DNA of 64,000 bases, from NCBI RefSeq assembly GCF_029784155.1, contig NC_073693.1, forward strand, positions 235,046,447 to 235,110,446, read 5' to 3'. Shown one piece after another: positions 22,199 to 32,871 of the stretch. This stretch comes from Uranotaenia lowii (Eukaryota; Arthropoda; Insecta; Diptera; Culicidae). Position numbers and translations under genes: made by a program. Below the pieces are notes generated by a model. The model was not told the DNA's origin, ran no database searches, and saw only the letters and a list, made by a program, of their open reading frames with translations. Within the stretch, counting starts at the first letter, position 1. Each line of letters begins with the position of its first letter.

Positions 22199-24127
22199 CT
22201 AGCTGACCCGTTGTGCTTTGCTACACCTTCCGGAAATAAATGTAATTTATAAAAATTTATTCAAATTTAGATTCTAGAGAGCATTTTTTTTAAATCAAAC
22301 CTCATCATACTTAAGAACCAACAACTTTGAATTTAGAGCTGCAGCTGCAGTTCTGAATTGCAATTCAAAGATGGTATATATTATTTACTGAAACTTGATC
22401 TCTAAACTCTTTTTTCAAGATCTGAAATTTGTACTCTGTACCCAAAAAAACCTTTTTAAATATGGTCCCTTCTTTGAAAAGCTCTTTATCTTAAATTTAC
22501 ATGGAAGCTCTCCCAACTTTTTCAATTTTGTCCCCCACTGCTTGAAGAAGGTAGGCAAATTTAACCGGCTCGATACCCAAACAGCACTTATCATGGTATT
22601 GAAAAAGATATTAAATTTGTTATGTTTCAAATACAGTGCAAATTTCTTTTTTTTTAAATAAATTTACTACGGTAAACATATAAATATTTAAAAAAAAATA
22701 CCAGTTGCATCACTAAATAAGTTCTCAGCGTTTTTTTTATTTTCTCTTTGAAAGTCAAATATTCAAAAATGTTGGCAAAAACAAATTTCTGAGTTTACAT
22801 TTGTCTCGTATATTGGGGCAAGTGTCAATGCAAATCTTATTTACAGATGCGTCAGAGTAATGGCTTTAAAATGGATTTAATACGAATTCCTGTTTTTTGT
22901 TCTATCAAGTTTCACTGATCGATCTGCAGTATTCCTGCAATATAAATTTATGTTGGTTACTCCACTTTTAACGAATGCTGTTCAATATCCGCTGCACTTT
23001 CAACATTCGGAATACCCCTTCTGGTCTTTCCAACATATTGAATCATTTTGAAAATGAATTTCTTAAAAGTTCGACGTTTGCCCTTGCCCCACCGTGTAAG
23101 TTGACAGAAGGGAATATTGTTTTTAACACTTTAAGGGTAAACTAAAAATTTCTTTTAAAGATTTTGCGTCCAGTTGAATATCAGTTCTAACTAAAGTCTC
23201 ACTTTTCAAAAACGAAGCGGATCAATAGTCTCTTTCATGCAGCCATGTAACACAAAAACACTTTTCATGTTAAGTACGTACCTGAATTGGTATGTAAGCA
23301 AAAAGTACGATGGTTTTTTTCAGAATTATTTAAAATAAAAAGCTCCCATTTTCATTTCTAAATTCGTTTCAGTTGTGTATTTGGGCCGAAGTAACAATTT
23401 CTAGAAGAAAACATTAATTTTTTTTTTTAACAGAAAAAGTTGAACGTTTGAACATGTTATAATGTTCCTTGAATGAAAAGTCGAATGCTGCCTACATTAA
23501 CACAAACTAAATATTGAAGCATTTTGGCAAATCTTTCAATTGGTTTTGATTCGATTGATAAAATACCAATCCGTGTCACATCTAGGCGTCATTTATTACC
23601 ACGTGCTGTGTACAAATCAAATAAGCAAGAAAAAAACACATCTAGGTTGCATATCGCCCCCACGTCTTATTGTTAAATTTTCCAACAATCAATGAACAGT
23701 GTGCTTTGGTTACTATCCTCTTGCGACGACGTTTGTTCGCCCGTGGAGACGAAAAACAAACCCCTCAAAGAAAATATGCTTGGTTGAGAAATACGCGCCA
23801 AAATATTCCTACTGATCAGTATGCTATGCCTGGGTTACTTTCCTTTGGCTCGCGACGCCTCGACCATAGAGACGAAAAACAAACCGCCCAAAGGAAAAAA
23901 AATCTCAAGAAAATGGATGTCATGACTTTAATTTGTTTCGAAAAACTACAAATTTTGTATGGAAGCCCCCCTTCCCTTAAGTCGGATGGAGTTTTGACTA
24001 CTACAGAAACCATCCCCGGCCTCAAAAACCCTCAGATGCCAATTTTGACGATGATCGGTTCAGTAGTTTCCGAGTCTATAGGGAACAGACAGACAGACAA
24101 ACATTCATTTTTATATATATATAGATT
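22199..24127 (+). mobile_element. Element B: CTAGCTGACCC head, (TA)n tail, mini-me/DINE-like
   Basis: Starts CTAGCTGACCCGTTGTGCTT just downstream of copy 2's tail. It ends with GAGTCTATAGGGAACAG, an ACAGACAGACAA motif, and TTTTTATATATATATAGA. A (GTCY)n-like stretch next to (TA)n is the signature of dipteran mini-me elements, related to DINE-1/Helentron-type elements. Internal blocks match family A (GATGCGTCAG, CTGCAGT), so A and B are related. Non-coding. Confidence 0.65.
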
Positions 24128-24899
24128 ATTCCATCAGAGCAAGATAGGTTTAGATAAAATAATATACAGATCTCACAAGAACACAGCTTGTTAACAGAGG
24201 TACACTGAAACAAATACACAAAAGGTGGTACTAGAACGGATCGACAAAGAACGCACAAATTAAAATATTTTAGTCCAGAATGAAGTGGTAGAATTTGTAT
24301 GGGTTGTGAGGAGCTACCGGTAATAAGAAAAATAAGATTTAGCCACCGAGACGCTCAGGACGTATCGTTACAGTTTTGAAACTTAACCTAAAAACATATA
24401 ACAGGTTAAAAGCAAAAAGTTATAAGTTTAACTTAGTAAGCCTAGTTAAAACAAAACGTGCACAGCGGAAAATAAGTTACGATTGTGCTAGAAAAACGAA
24501 TCAGGTAAAGCGGGGTTTAAGAAATCTCGGTAGCCCTCAGAGAAACTCATAATCCCATTTCCAATCACCAGGACCCAAAAGTCTAAAGCTACATTCTGGG
24601 ACTTTGTCCAATCCTCGAGGTCTTCATCTGGTACTACCATTGGAACCAGACGAACAGGCGCCCAGTCGGTTACATTCCGCGCGCAATTGGTAGGCTGAAC
24701 GGAATCCAACATCCGTTCCAGCCTGAGGAACTGACGAGGAATTGGCAGAGTTACCGCCAATTCTCGACAGTTGCCTAGCCACATCATCCCAACTAATCGT
24801 AGCGTTCCAAAGGAGAAGCATCATCAGCAGCGAAGGCCGGCCCAACGAAGCACACGACACACAAGACTCACAGGTATTTAATAAAACGTAAAAAGCTAA
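24128..24899. other. Intermediate-GC stretch of unknown nature
   Basis: Minus-strand frames at 24488-24787 and 24624-24860 overlap, and neither shows family motifs. This may belong to a long terminal repeat whose 3-prime edge is at 25121. A TGTTAAC at 24189 would be a possible left edge, but nothing confirms it. Confidence 0.3.
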
Positions 24900-25145
24900 A
24901 ATTTCAGTGTTAGTGTGTTTAATTACTCCGAAGAGTCCGCGATCAGCTAATTTGTAAAAGCCGACCTTGAGGAGCTCCGTTCCTGCTCAAGATCGAGCTA
25001 GCCAGAAAAGAAGGCCTTGTGTGCCCACCCTCCACTGAGTCTCCAGAGGAACGACCAGGGACTCGAGGGCTTAGGTTTGGCCCCCTCTGGTCCAGACAGT
25101 AATAAACGTAAAGTGTCAACATTTTGTGGTGTCATTGAAAAGGGT
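24900..25145 (+). repeat. Possible LTR 3-prime edge and primer-binding site
   Basis: AATAAA at 25102 is followed by GTGTCAACA ending at 25121. Five bases later comes TGGTGTCATTGAAAAGGG (25127-25144), which resembles the leucine-tRNA primer site TGGTGTCA of some LTR retrotransposons. No gag or pol follows, so at most a 5-prime LTR remnant. Confidence 0.35.
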
Positions 25146-25727
25146 TAGGCCGGTTGTCAATAGGGACCTTCACCTAGTCACCTTTCTTGCAAAATTTTAA
25201 AGGGACGTTTTCATGAGTAAATTTAAACTTTTGGGTTTGTATGGGAAAATTGAATATTTTGTATCGCAAAATCAGCTTCATTTTTATTTTTTCTGTGGAA
25301 CCGAGCCTGCTCATGGTTTTAGTGCCAATTTTTAAATTCTCTAAAGAAAGTTAGTCGATGAACAACTTTGTCGAAGACCGAAACTTCGTATCTTATGAGG
25401 CGAAAAAGTTATAAGCTGTTTAACAGGAGTGAGGAATTGGAAAACAGTTAACTCAAATGACATATATTCAATTAACAAGTGTCATTTGAATGATTCTCAA
25501 GCCTGCCTCAGCCAGAGAACTTCTAAAATTAAATGAACGACTGCAATCAAGTGGTTTCCTCTGACACTCGGCAGAAATTTAACGATGGATTTCCATTGCT
25601 GAGCTCTTGTTGGGTCATAATTATTTTCTGAAGCTGATAGTTTGGAAATATCTTTCATTTGATTCTCATGTTTAACTAGACATAACATTTCAGGTAATTT
25701 TGATATTGTTTTTCGACTGGATGATTT
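25146..25727. other. AT-rich non-coding stretch
   Basis: No gene features. A phrase around AACTTTGTCGAAGACCGAA recalls common dipteran repeat DNA but was not assigned. Confidence 0.4.
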
Positions 25728-26433
25728 TTAATTTTTAGGGATAAAAATGGCTTCGTCAGTCATTTGTGGGAATAAAAACGAGATATTTTTATTTTTGGCC
25801 AAACGTTTCGGCCATTTATTGTGGTCTTCTTCAGCGGGTAACTGTAAATTTATTGTAATTTGGCTACAATGTCTAAATTTGTGTTAGGTGAACATATTTT
25901 GTACTCACTAATTGTCACTTTCGTTTTCAGTCTTATTTTTGTTGTGATTAAATATTGTAGCGCGAATTTTATCTGTGAATACTGTGTCAGATATGGGGAT
26001 TTTTTTTTATTATCTGACAATTTGCGCCGGGGGTCTTCAGATTTCTCCCAAAATTGAAAATTTGGTTCATTTTTGCGACTTAAAAACACATGTATTTTTT
26101 CAGATTTCTAACATTTTTATTTTTTGAGTTAGCTTCGGTTAGATTTTTTTGTAAATAAAAAATAACTATTTTTCAAAACTGCATAACTCTGTTATTTCTC
26201 AACGGAAATTATAAAATAGCACATCAAAATGCATTGAAATTTTACCAGCTTTTCATATAAAATAGTTAAAAAAAATTAAATAATGACCTTCAACATGAAA
26301 AGTTGTAAATAAACTTTAAATGGCGTCTAAAAGTACCGTCTGCACCACCGAATATTTTGCAAAAAATACCATTGTATAGCTCGATTCATGATGCAACTTT
26401 TATCTGAAGACACCAAAGTGGGCCATTAACACC

Positions 26434-26583
26434 TTGAAGAGTTATGAAAGAAATAATGACAATAGATCTCTTTTTTTGCATCGAAAACAAACAATGGTCG
26501 AACAACTGCACTCACATATGGAGATAGCAATCACTTCTTACAACATCGAAACAAAAGAACTTATCAAAACAGGTAAAAACACT
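26434..26583 (+). other. Conserved short open frame in the left foldback arm
   Basis: Starts MKSYERNNDNRSLFLHRK and continues with MVEQLHSHMEIA and NIETKELIK, followed by GGTAAAAAC that could be a splice donor. The inverted copy at 30471-30322 (minus) encodes nearly the same roughly 50 residues with a few substitutions. It could be an exon of a mobile-element protein or a chance open frame preserved by sequence identity. No family recognised. Confidence 0.35.
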
Positions 26584-26729
26584 ACTTTTTCGTGCTTTGT
26601 AGAGTGTTTGCAGCAAAAGTGACTTTAAATTCTAACCAAAATTCTTAGTATCGTATTGTTAATGTGATATAACTAATAATGGGAATGATGCTTTTAGAAG
26701 CTGGTCATCTATATATATAAAAATGGATT

Positions 26730-26730
<1 letters not shown>

Positions 26731-26793
<63 letters not shown>
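26731..26793 (+). repeat. (CTGT)n microsatellite
   Basis: About 15 uninterrupted CTGT units next to a short (TA)n run in the tail of element C. This is the proto-microsatellite pair typical of mini-me-like tails. Confidence 0.95.
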
Positions 26794-26794
<1 letters not shown>

Positions 26795-26849
26795 TCCCTA
26801 TAGACTCGGAAAGAACTGAAGCGATTTGCGTGAAACTTGGCAGGTGGGA

Positions 26850-28690
26850 GTATTGGAGGCAGTGGAAGGTTTCTATTATGGTTTGAGACCCCTCCCTCTC
26901 TCATTAAGGGGGGGAGGGGCCTCCAAAACAAAAGACAATTTTTTTGCATAACTCGAGAACCAATCAAGAAAATGGTATTAAATTTGGCATGGAGTGGTAT
27001 TGGGGAACGAGGAATATTTCTAGGAATATTAGGTACCCCTCCCTCCTCTTATTGGGGTGCTAGGAAGGAGGGAGGGGGGCTACCTTACAGTTTTTCATAT
27101 AACTCGAAAACTAATCAAGATATTGGAACCAAATTTGGCATGAGAAGAAATTTGAATACGAAAAATATTTCAAAGATTATTCGAGGCCCCTCCCTCTTTC
27201 CAGTAGGGAGATATGAAGGGGGAGGAGGGGCTCTTTTTTTAATTTTTTACATAACTCAAAAACAAATTGAGGAAATGGAACCAAATTTGGCATGGGAGGG
27301 TATTTGGATACGAAAAATATTTCTATGATTATTTGAGAACCCTCCCTCTTTCCAGTAAAGAGATATAAAGGGGGGAGGGGGCCTCTTTTATATTTTTTTA
27401 CATAACTCAAAAACGAATTAAGCAAATGGAATCAAATTTTGCATGGGCGAATATTTGGGAACGTGACATGTTCTAATGATTGTTTGAGACCCCTTCCTTC
27501 TTCCAGCGGGGAGAAAGGAAAGAGGGAGGGAAGTTCCATACAGTTTTTATTGCATAACTCAAGAACTACAACAACAAATGGAACCAAATTTGGCATGGAA
27601 CGATATTTGGGTACGAGAAATGCTTCTATGAATATTTGGTATCCCTCACTCCTTCAAAGAGGTGGATGAAAAGGGGAGGAGAGGTCTCCCTTACAATTTT
27701 CAGTAAAACTAGAGAGCTGATCGAGCAAATTGAACCATATTTGGCATGTGAGGGTATTGGATACGAGAAATGTTCCTATTATAAATTGAAGCACCACCTT
27801 TTTTTAGCGAAAATATATAGAGGGGGAAAGGGGGCTTCCATGCAATTTTTTTTAACATAAATCGAAAATTAATCGAGCATATGAAACAAAATTTGGCATC
27901 TAAAAGTATTTGAGTACGAAAAATACTTTTATGAATATTTAGTTTTCACCCCTCTATTCAATGGGGAGAACGGAAGGGGGGATGATATTTCCTTTCAAGT
28001 TTATGCATAACTCAAGAATTTACTATGCAAATAAAACCAAATTTGGCATGGGATGGTATTTCAATACGAGAATTTTTTCTATGTGAAACAACTCCTTTCT
28101 TGCAGAAGGATGATAGAATTGGGAATATTGGAAGGAAAGAGGAAAGCTTACACTTAACTTTAATTTACAAAATCCAAGAAATGGACAAAAAATAACATGG
28201 AAAATCATTTTGGTATGATTCTATGATTATCTGACACACCATCCTCCTTTCAGTGAGTAGGTACATAGTAGGAGAGGGGTGAGCCCAATAAAATTTTGTT
28301 AGCATAAGTTCTCAATTTATGCAAACGAAGTCAATAAATAGAAACAAATATGGCATGAAAAATTACTTGGTTACGAGTTATGTTTCTTCGAATGTTATAG
28401 ACCCTTACGCTTTACAGTGTAGAGAGGGGAGAAAGGAGGGGGCTCCTTATAAATTATGTTATAAAGCTCAAAAACTTATCAACCTATGGAATTAAATTTG
28501 ATATAAGAGGATTTTTGGGCACGAAAAAATGGGTATAATTATTTAAGACCACGACCTCTATTCAGCAGGGGGTGAAAGGAAGGACAGGGGGCCTCTCTTA
28601 TCAGTTTTTAGCATAAATCCATGGAATATCAAGCAAAAATATTCATTTTTTATAAGTGAGATTGATTGCGTACGATTAATTTGCGACCCT
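26850..28690. repeat. Central tandem repeat, about 150-bp period, about 12 units
   Basis: The phrase AAATTTGGCATG recurs near 26982, 27131, 27282, 27432, 27588, 27738, 27892 and 28041, that is every 148-155 bp, with weaker units to about 28690. Each unit has CATAACTC-GAA, TTTGGCATG, TACGAGAAATAT and a pyrimidine-rich CCCTCCCTC stretch facing a GGGGAGGGG stretch. Units decay towards the element head. Confidence 0.9.
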
Positions 28691-28958
28691 CCTTTTTCAG
28701 GGCGAATATTAAAGAAACAGATTAAAATTATCAGATCTTAAACACAAATTTATAGATCAAAATTCAGAAAATTATTTTAAGTCATCTTTGTGTTGCAATT
28801 CGAAACTCCAGCTGAAGCTTTCATTTTATAGCGGTTGCTTATGAATTATGTTATTACTTGATTTAAAAAAAATGCCAACACAACAATAAAAAAATTGATA
28901 ATTTCTGAAAATATCATTTGTTTTTGAAAGGTGTAGCAAAGCACACCGGGTCAGCTAG

Positions 28959-30311
28959 TATACTATATAACTTATTAAGTTTTTGATCAAAGATCATTGT
29001 GAAGCATAATCAATGCCAATAGTAGAAGGTTCAGTCCCTGTGTTTGGGATCACAAAAACGTGATTAAAAAATTAAATATAGACGTGCATTACATAGTTTT
29101 TATATCGGGAGTTAAGCACTGGACACCAAAATTCTTTCCCATTGATCAAAAAAATATGAGAAAGTGGCACAAATGTTGTAGAAATCATCGAAGAGCTCAG
29201 TATGGCCAGCCCAGGCTGTAAAATGATGAAAATATGATACTTTTACCGTATTCGTTTTCTACATTCGTCCAGTTTTGAGGTTTACCATACTAGAACGAAC
29301 ATAATTCGTCGTCAGTGTTTTGCTACCTCGATTGCTCACACACGAATCTTCAGTGTTCCACTGTCCATTTTAAATCAAACCTGGGGAGTTACGGATGCAA
29401 AATTTAGCGCATAAAATTCTAAAAATGACAGTTAAATGTGCATAACTTGTTGTGACCTGGTGCAAAACTAGGTATAACCGAAAACGTTATTAGATATTTG
29501 ATATAACATGAAGTCAGTTAAGCTGCAACAATCTACCGCCCATACTTTCATAACAGTCCCATATACAAAAACAAGCAAGCGAGACAATCAGCTCTTTCTG
29601 TTTTGGAATAAATTTTTAAATTGTGACCACCACTTTCAGCATACACGAAAATCATTTCTAGGTTGTCATGATAAATCGTAAGACCTGAAATTTTCGAAAT
29701 TGGGTTATTGGTAAGGTCGAGAGCACCATTTTCATTCATTATGGGACTGTTAATCGACCCTATTTGAAACCTTTTTCAAATCTTCAAGCATAACAGTCCC
29801 ATACAGAATATATTTTTCTCACCAAGCTACTTTCTAAGACTCAAATTTGATCATTTTTAAACTTCTAAACGCAATTGTCAGAAAAAGAAACATACTTTTG
29901 GAAAAATATCGTGAATTCCACATTGTAAGTTGAATCTTTTTACGATTTTTGATTGCATCCGATAGTTTTTCGCTCGGGAAGTCATTCCTAAAAAAGTCAG
30001 ACCTGCCTTCGAAAACTAGTGTGCATCATTTGACATCAAGTGAGTTAATAAAATGTTTAAATGATTCAAAGCAATAAACCAAAGACTATTTCACCGAAAG
30101 AAGCATTGGAAAGTAACCAAATCCGTGGTATTTCACATATGAGACTGTTATTCAGGTATATTTCATATAGGACAGCCACGAATTGATATTTTTTTAGAAA
30201 TTTCTAGAACAAAACCTCTTTTTTTGTGTTTTATATTGAAGCCTTATGTTGACCTAAAATGACGAAAATTCATATGGGACTGATATGCGAGTAGGGGCAG
30301 CCTGAAAAGGA
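28959..30311. other. Loop remainder of the foldback, non-coding
   Basis: AT-rich, with at least four copies of a TATGGGACTGTTA-like phrase in both orientations (29553, 29741, 29790, 30270). No gene recognised. The minus-strand frame at 29548-29739 has no family features. Confidence 0.4.
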
Positions 30312-30321
30312 CAAAGAAATA

Positions 30322-30471
30322 GTGTTTTTTACCTGCTTTGATAAGTTCTTTTGTTTCGATGTTGTTAGAAGTGCTTGCTATCTCCATATGTGAGTGCAGT
30401 TGTTCGACCATTGTTTGTTTTCGATGCAAAAAAAGAGATTTATTGTCATTATTTCTTTCATAACTCTTCAA
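30322..30471 (-). other. Conserved short open frame in the right foldback arm
   Basis: Inverted partner of the frame at 26434. It starts MKSYERNNDNKSLFLHRK, with differences such as R/K, I/S and T/A. The sequence diverges in reading after the GGTAAAAAA motif, consistent with an exon-intron edge at that point, but this is unproven. Confidence 0.35.
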
Positions 30472-31404
30472 GGTGTTAATGGCCCACTTTGGTGTCTTCA
30501 GATGAAAGTTGCACCATGGATCGAGCTATACAATGGTATTTTTTGCAAAATATTCGGTGGTGCAGACGGTACTTTTAGACGCCATTTAAAGTTTATTTAC
30601 CACTTTTCATGTTGAAGGTCATTATTTAATTTTTTTTAACTATTTTATATGGAAAGCTGGTAAAATTTCAATGCATTTTGATGTGCTATTTTATAATTTC
30701 CGTTGAGAAATAACAGAGTTATGCAGCTTTGAAAAATAGTTATTTTTTATTTACAAAAAAATCTAACCGAAGCTAACTCAAAAAATAAAAATGTTAGAAA
30801 TCTGAAAAAATACATGTGTTTTTAAGTCGCAAAAATGAACCAAATTTTCAATTTTGGGGAAAATCTGAAGACCCCCGGCGCAAACCCGTCAGATAATAAA
30901 AAAAAATCCCCATATGTTAAATTTGAAAAATTGAACGTTTCCTATTTTTAAACTCACTGCGTCGATTGAACCAATTGAACCGCAATGTTTCACCATTGGA
31001 TAAACTGTGCGGCAGCGCGTTGTTTACTAATGGCTGCTCGGATTTTGTGTGTTAGTGTTTTGATCGTGATTGGTTATTGCTATGTTACAAACATTTGTTC
31101 TTGGTTTTCGTATGGTTGGTCATTGTAAGATGTTAGCATATGTGGAACTGAGATTGTTTACGTCGGTTCTAAAGTTTAATGTGTTCATGTTTGTGTAGAT
31201 GTGACACATTTCCTGGATTGGGAGAGCGCTCGCTCTTCTGGTTCTGTCTCGTTTTTATTCCCACAAAAGACTGACGAAGCCGTTTTAATCCCCAAAAATT
31301 TCAGGTAATTTTTTTTCGAATTTCCCAGAGATTCTTTTTACAAATAAGCCCATTACTGGATATTTTGTTTGCCTTATTTCTTTATTGTTAAGGAATTTTT
31401 TTTG

Positions 31405-31770
31405 TAATTTTTTTTTGTTTTTTTTATGGAATTGTTTTATTGGCTATATCGGTGAAGTGTAATATTCTTTGAGAAAGAAAATTAAGGAATTGAAAGATCA
31501 TAGACGGATAGAAGATAAGAATAAACAGAGGTGAACCTGAAAACCTCTCTAATAAAGAAAAAAAAGAGATTAGAATAACATGAATGATGTTGAAAATGAG
31601 CGGAAGGGTAATTTAAATTAGAGAAACTTTCCATCACATTTCATCCCTTTGTTCATCTTCTATCCATCTATAATCTTTCAACTCTTAAATATTATTTCTC
31701 AAAGAATTTAACATTTCACCGATATAGCCGATAAAACAATTCCATAAAAAATAAAATTAACGGTGTTCAG
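31405..31770. mobile_element. MITE with about 90-bp inverted repeats
   Basis: ATGGAATTGTTTTATTGGCT at 31427 is mirrored at 31727-31746 (AGCCGATAAAACAATTCCAT). Matching continues through TATCGGTGAA and TTCTTTGAGAAA to a TCTATCC/GGATAGA block. Short non-coding centre. The target site was not resolved. Confidence 0.75.
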
Positions 31771-31898
31771 AACCGTCGAAGGAAAACCCGATTTTATAGC
31801 TGATGCTTTGAAGCTGCAATTTATTAATAGTGTTAATCCTAAATTAGCTTAATTAATGATTGTATACATACAATGTGTTTTCTCTCTTTTACTTCAAG

Positions 31899-31939
31899 GG
31901 CAAGTTAAAAAATATCAAGATCCTTCATTGGAAAATCAG
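31899..31939 (+). other. Candidate 41-nt micro-exon
   Basis: It is preceded by a strong polypyrimidine tract and acceptor (TTTTCTCTCTTTTACTTCAAG, written as 20-base core plus AG at 31897-31898) and followed by a near-perfect donor CAG/GTAAGTA at 31937-31945. Two of three frames are open. No adjoining exons could be assigned, so this is a splice-signal-based candidate only. Confidence 0.3.
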
Positions 31940-32164
31940 GTAAGTACTGAGTCAATATGGTCAAATTCCACTCTGATGGCTCCGGTTCAAACCGACGGCA
32001 GATTTGAATTTCTAGAAGAAAAAAAATCACTTAAGATATTAACTTTTGCAGGTTATCAAACCTTCGCAATTTCCATGTGTTCCCCTCTTTTAGAACGTTG
32101 CGTGAAGTTTTCGAGAACAGAAATAAATCCCTGTGATACTATTTTCGTTCATTCGCAAAGTTAG

Positions 32165-32871
32165 CCGATTTTGGCAGATGAATGTTAACGGAATTCAAAC
32201 TTTTTAAAATGCCTCAGGCGGCTGATTCATCCGTAAGGTCTACGAAAACACACAACAGCTCGATCTTTCTCATTTGAGCTGTGGATGCTGTAAAACCAAC
32301 CAAAGCCTAAAGATACAATTTTAGCAATCAATGCTTTCTTAATAAACAACCGAAGTGGGGAAGCCAGAAAAAAATACCAACCCAACAGCCCCCGAATGCC
32401 GATTTCCCCCGAAGGCCGTAAAAGCAAACAGTTCAAATGGCAACATCATCGATGGCTCTGCGTCGAGTCGAGCGTCTTGCAAATTCCAGCAACTCCAAGG
32501 TGGTAAAAATCAAACTCACAACTACCTCACGTAGCCTGTCTAATAATTGAATAAACGATACCGGGGAGTGGCCGTAAAATGGAATAGGTCGTCATTAAAA
32601 TGCGGCACTTTTTGGCAGCCGCCAGGTTGTTTGCTCCAATTGCCGAAACCCTCCCACTTGCCCGTCCAGTGCCATTCTGGGAGGGGTCATAATATTGGAT
32701 CTATTGCTCTTGGAAGTTTGCGAACTGATGATGGCGGTGAGCGAGCAGTGGCGTTGTAATGGTGATCAGAATTTTAAGACGGATATGAGACTGCTGTCTA
32801 AAAAAAATCTTACTAGATTTGGTCAACAAAAGTTGGGTTAATTTCCAAAACTCTTAAATTATTATAAAATA
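32165..32871. other. GC-richer island, probably unique host DNA
   Basis: Balanced composition without repeat signatures. Small frames at 32227-32436 (minus) and 32547-32759 (plus) show no known motifs. Could be untranslated exon or regulatory sequence. Confidence 0.3.

Larger units (their letters stand above)
26709..28958 (-). mobile_element. Element C: mini-me/DINE-like with 150-bp central repeats
   Basis: On the minus strand the head is CTAGCTGACCCGGTGTGCTT and the tail ends with a GAGTCTATAGGGAACAG block, (CAGA)n and TTTTTATATATATAGA. The body is almost entirely a tandem array with a period of about 150 bp. Head, central tandem repeats and microsatellite-bearing tail parallel DINE-1/Helentron-derived non-autonomous elements. 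No transposase or Rep/helicase sequence. Confidence 0.65.
25728..31302. mobile_element. Foldback structure with about 0.9-kb inverted arms
   Basis: The left arm (25728-26598) and right arm (30312-31302, inverted) match over GGCTTCGTCAGT, GTGGGAATAAAAACGAG and then nearly continuously from 25976 to 26598 (30925 back to 30312). The middle of the outer arm (25781-25975 versus 30930-31240) does not match, so one arm was altered. The loop carries element C (26709-28958, minus). Each arm holds the same short open frame reading inward. Probably a DNA element with very long inverted repeats or an inverted duplication. Confidence 0.65.

Noticed and set aside
24488..24860. Minus-strand protein-coding gene
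   Set aside because: Two overlapping frames without domain motifs, in a stretch that may be LTR DNA.
26659..26967. Minus-strand frame encoding repeated TDRQ
   Set aside because: It is the translation of the (CTGT)n microsatellite in element C's tail, not a protein gene.
26850..28690. CRISPR array, because of regular spacing
   Set aside because: Units are about 150-bp degenerate tandem repeats within a eukaryotic transposable element, with no short repeat and unique spacer pattern.
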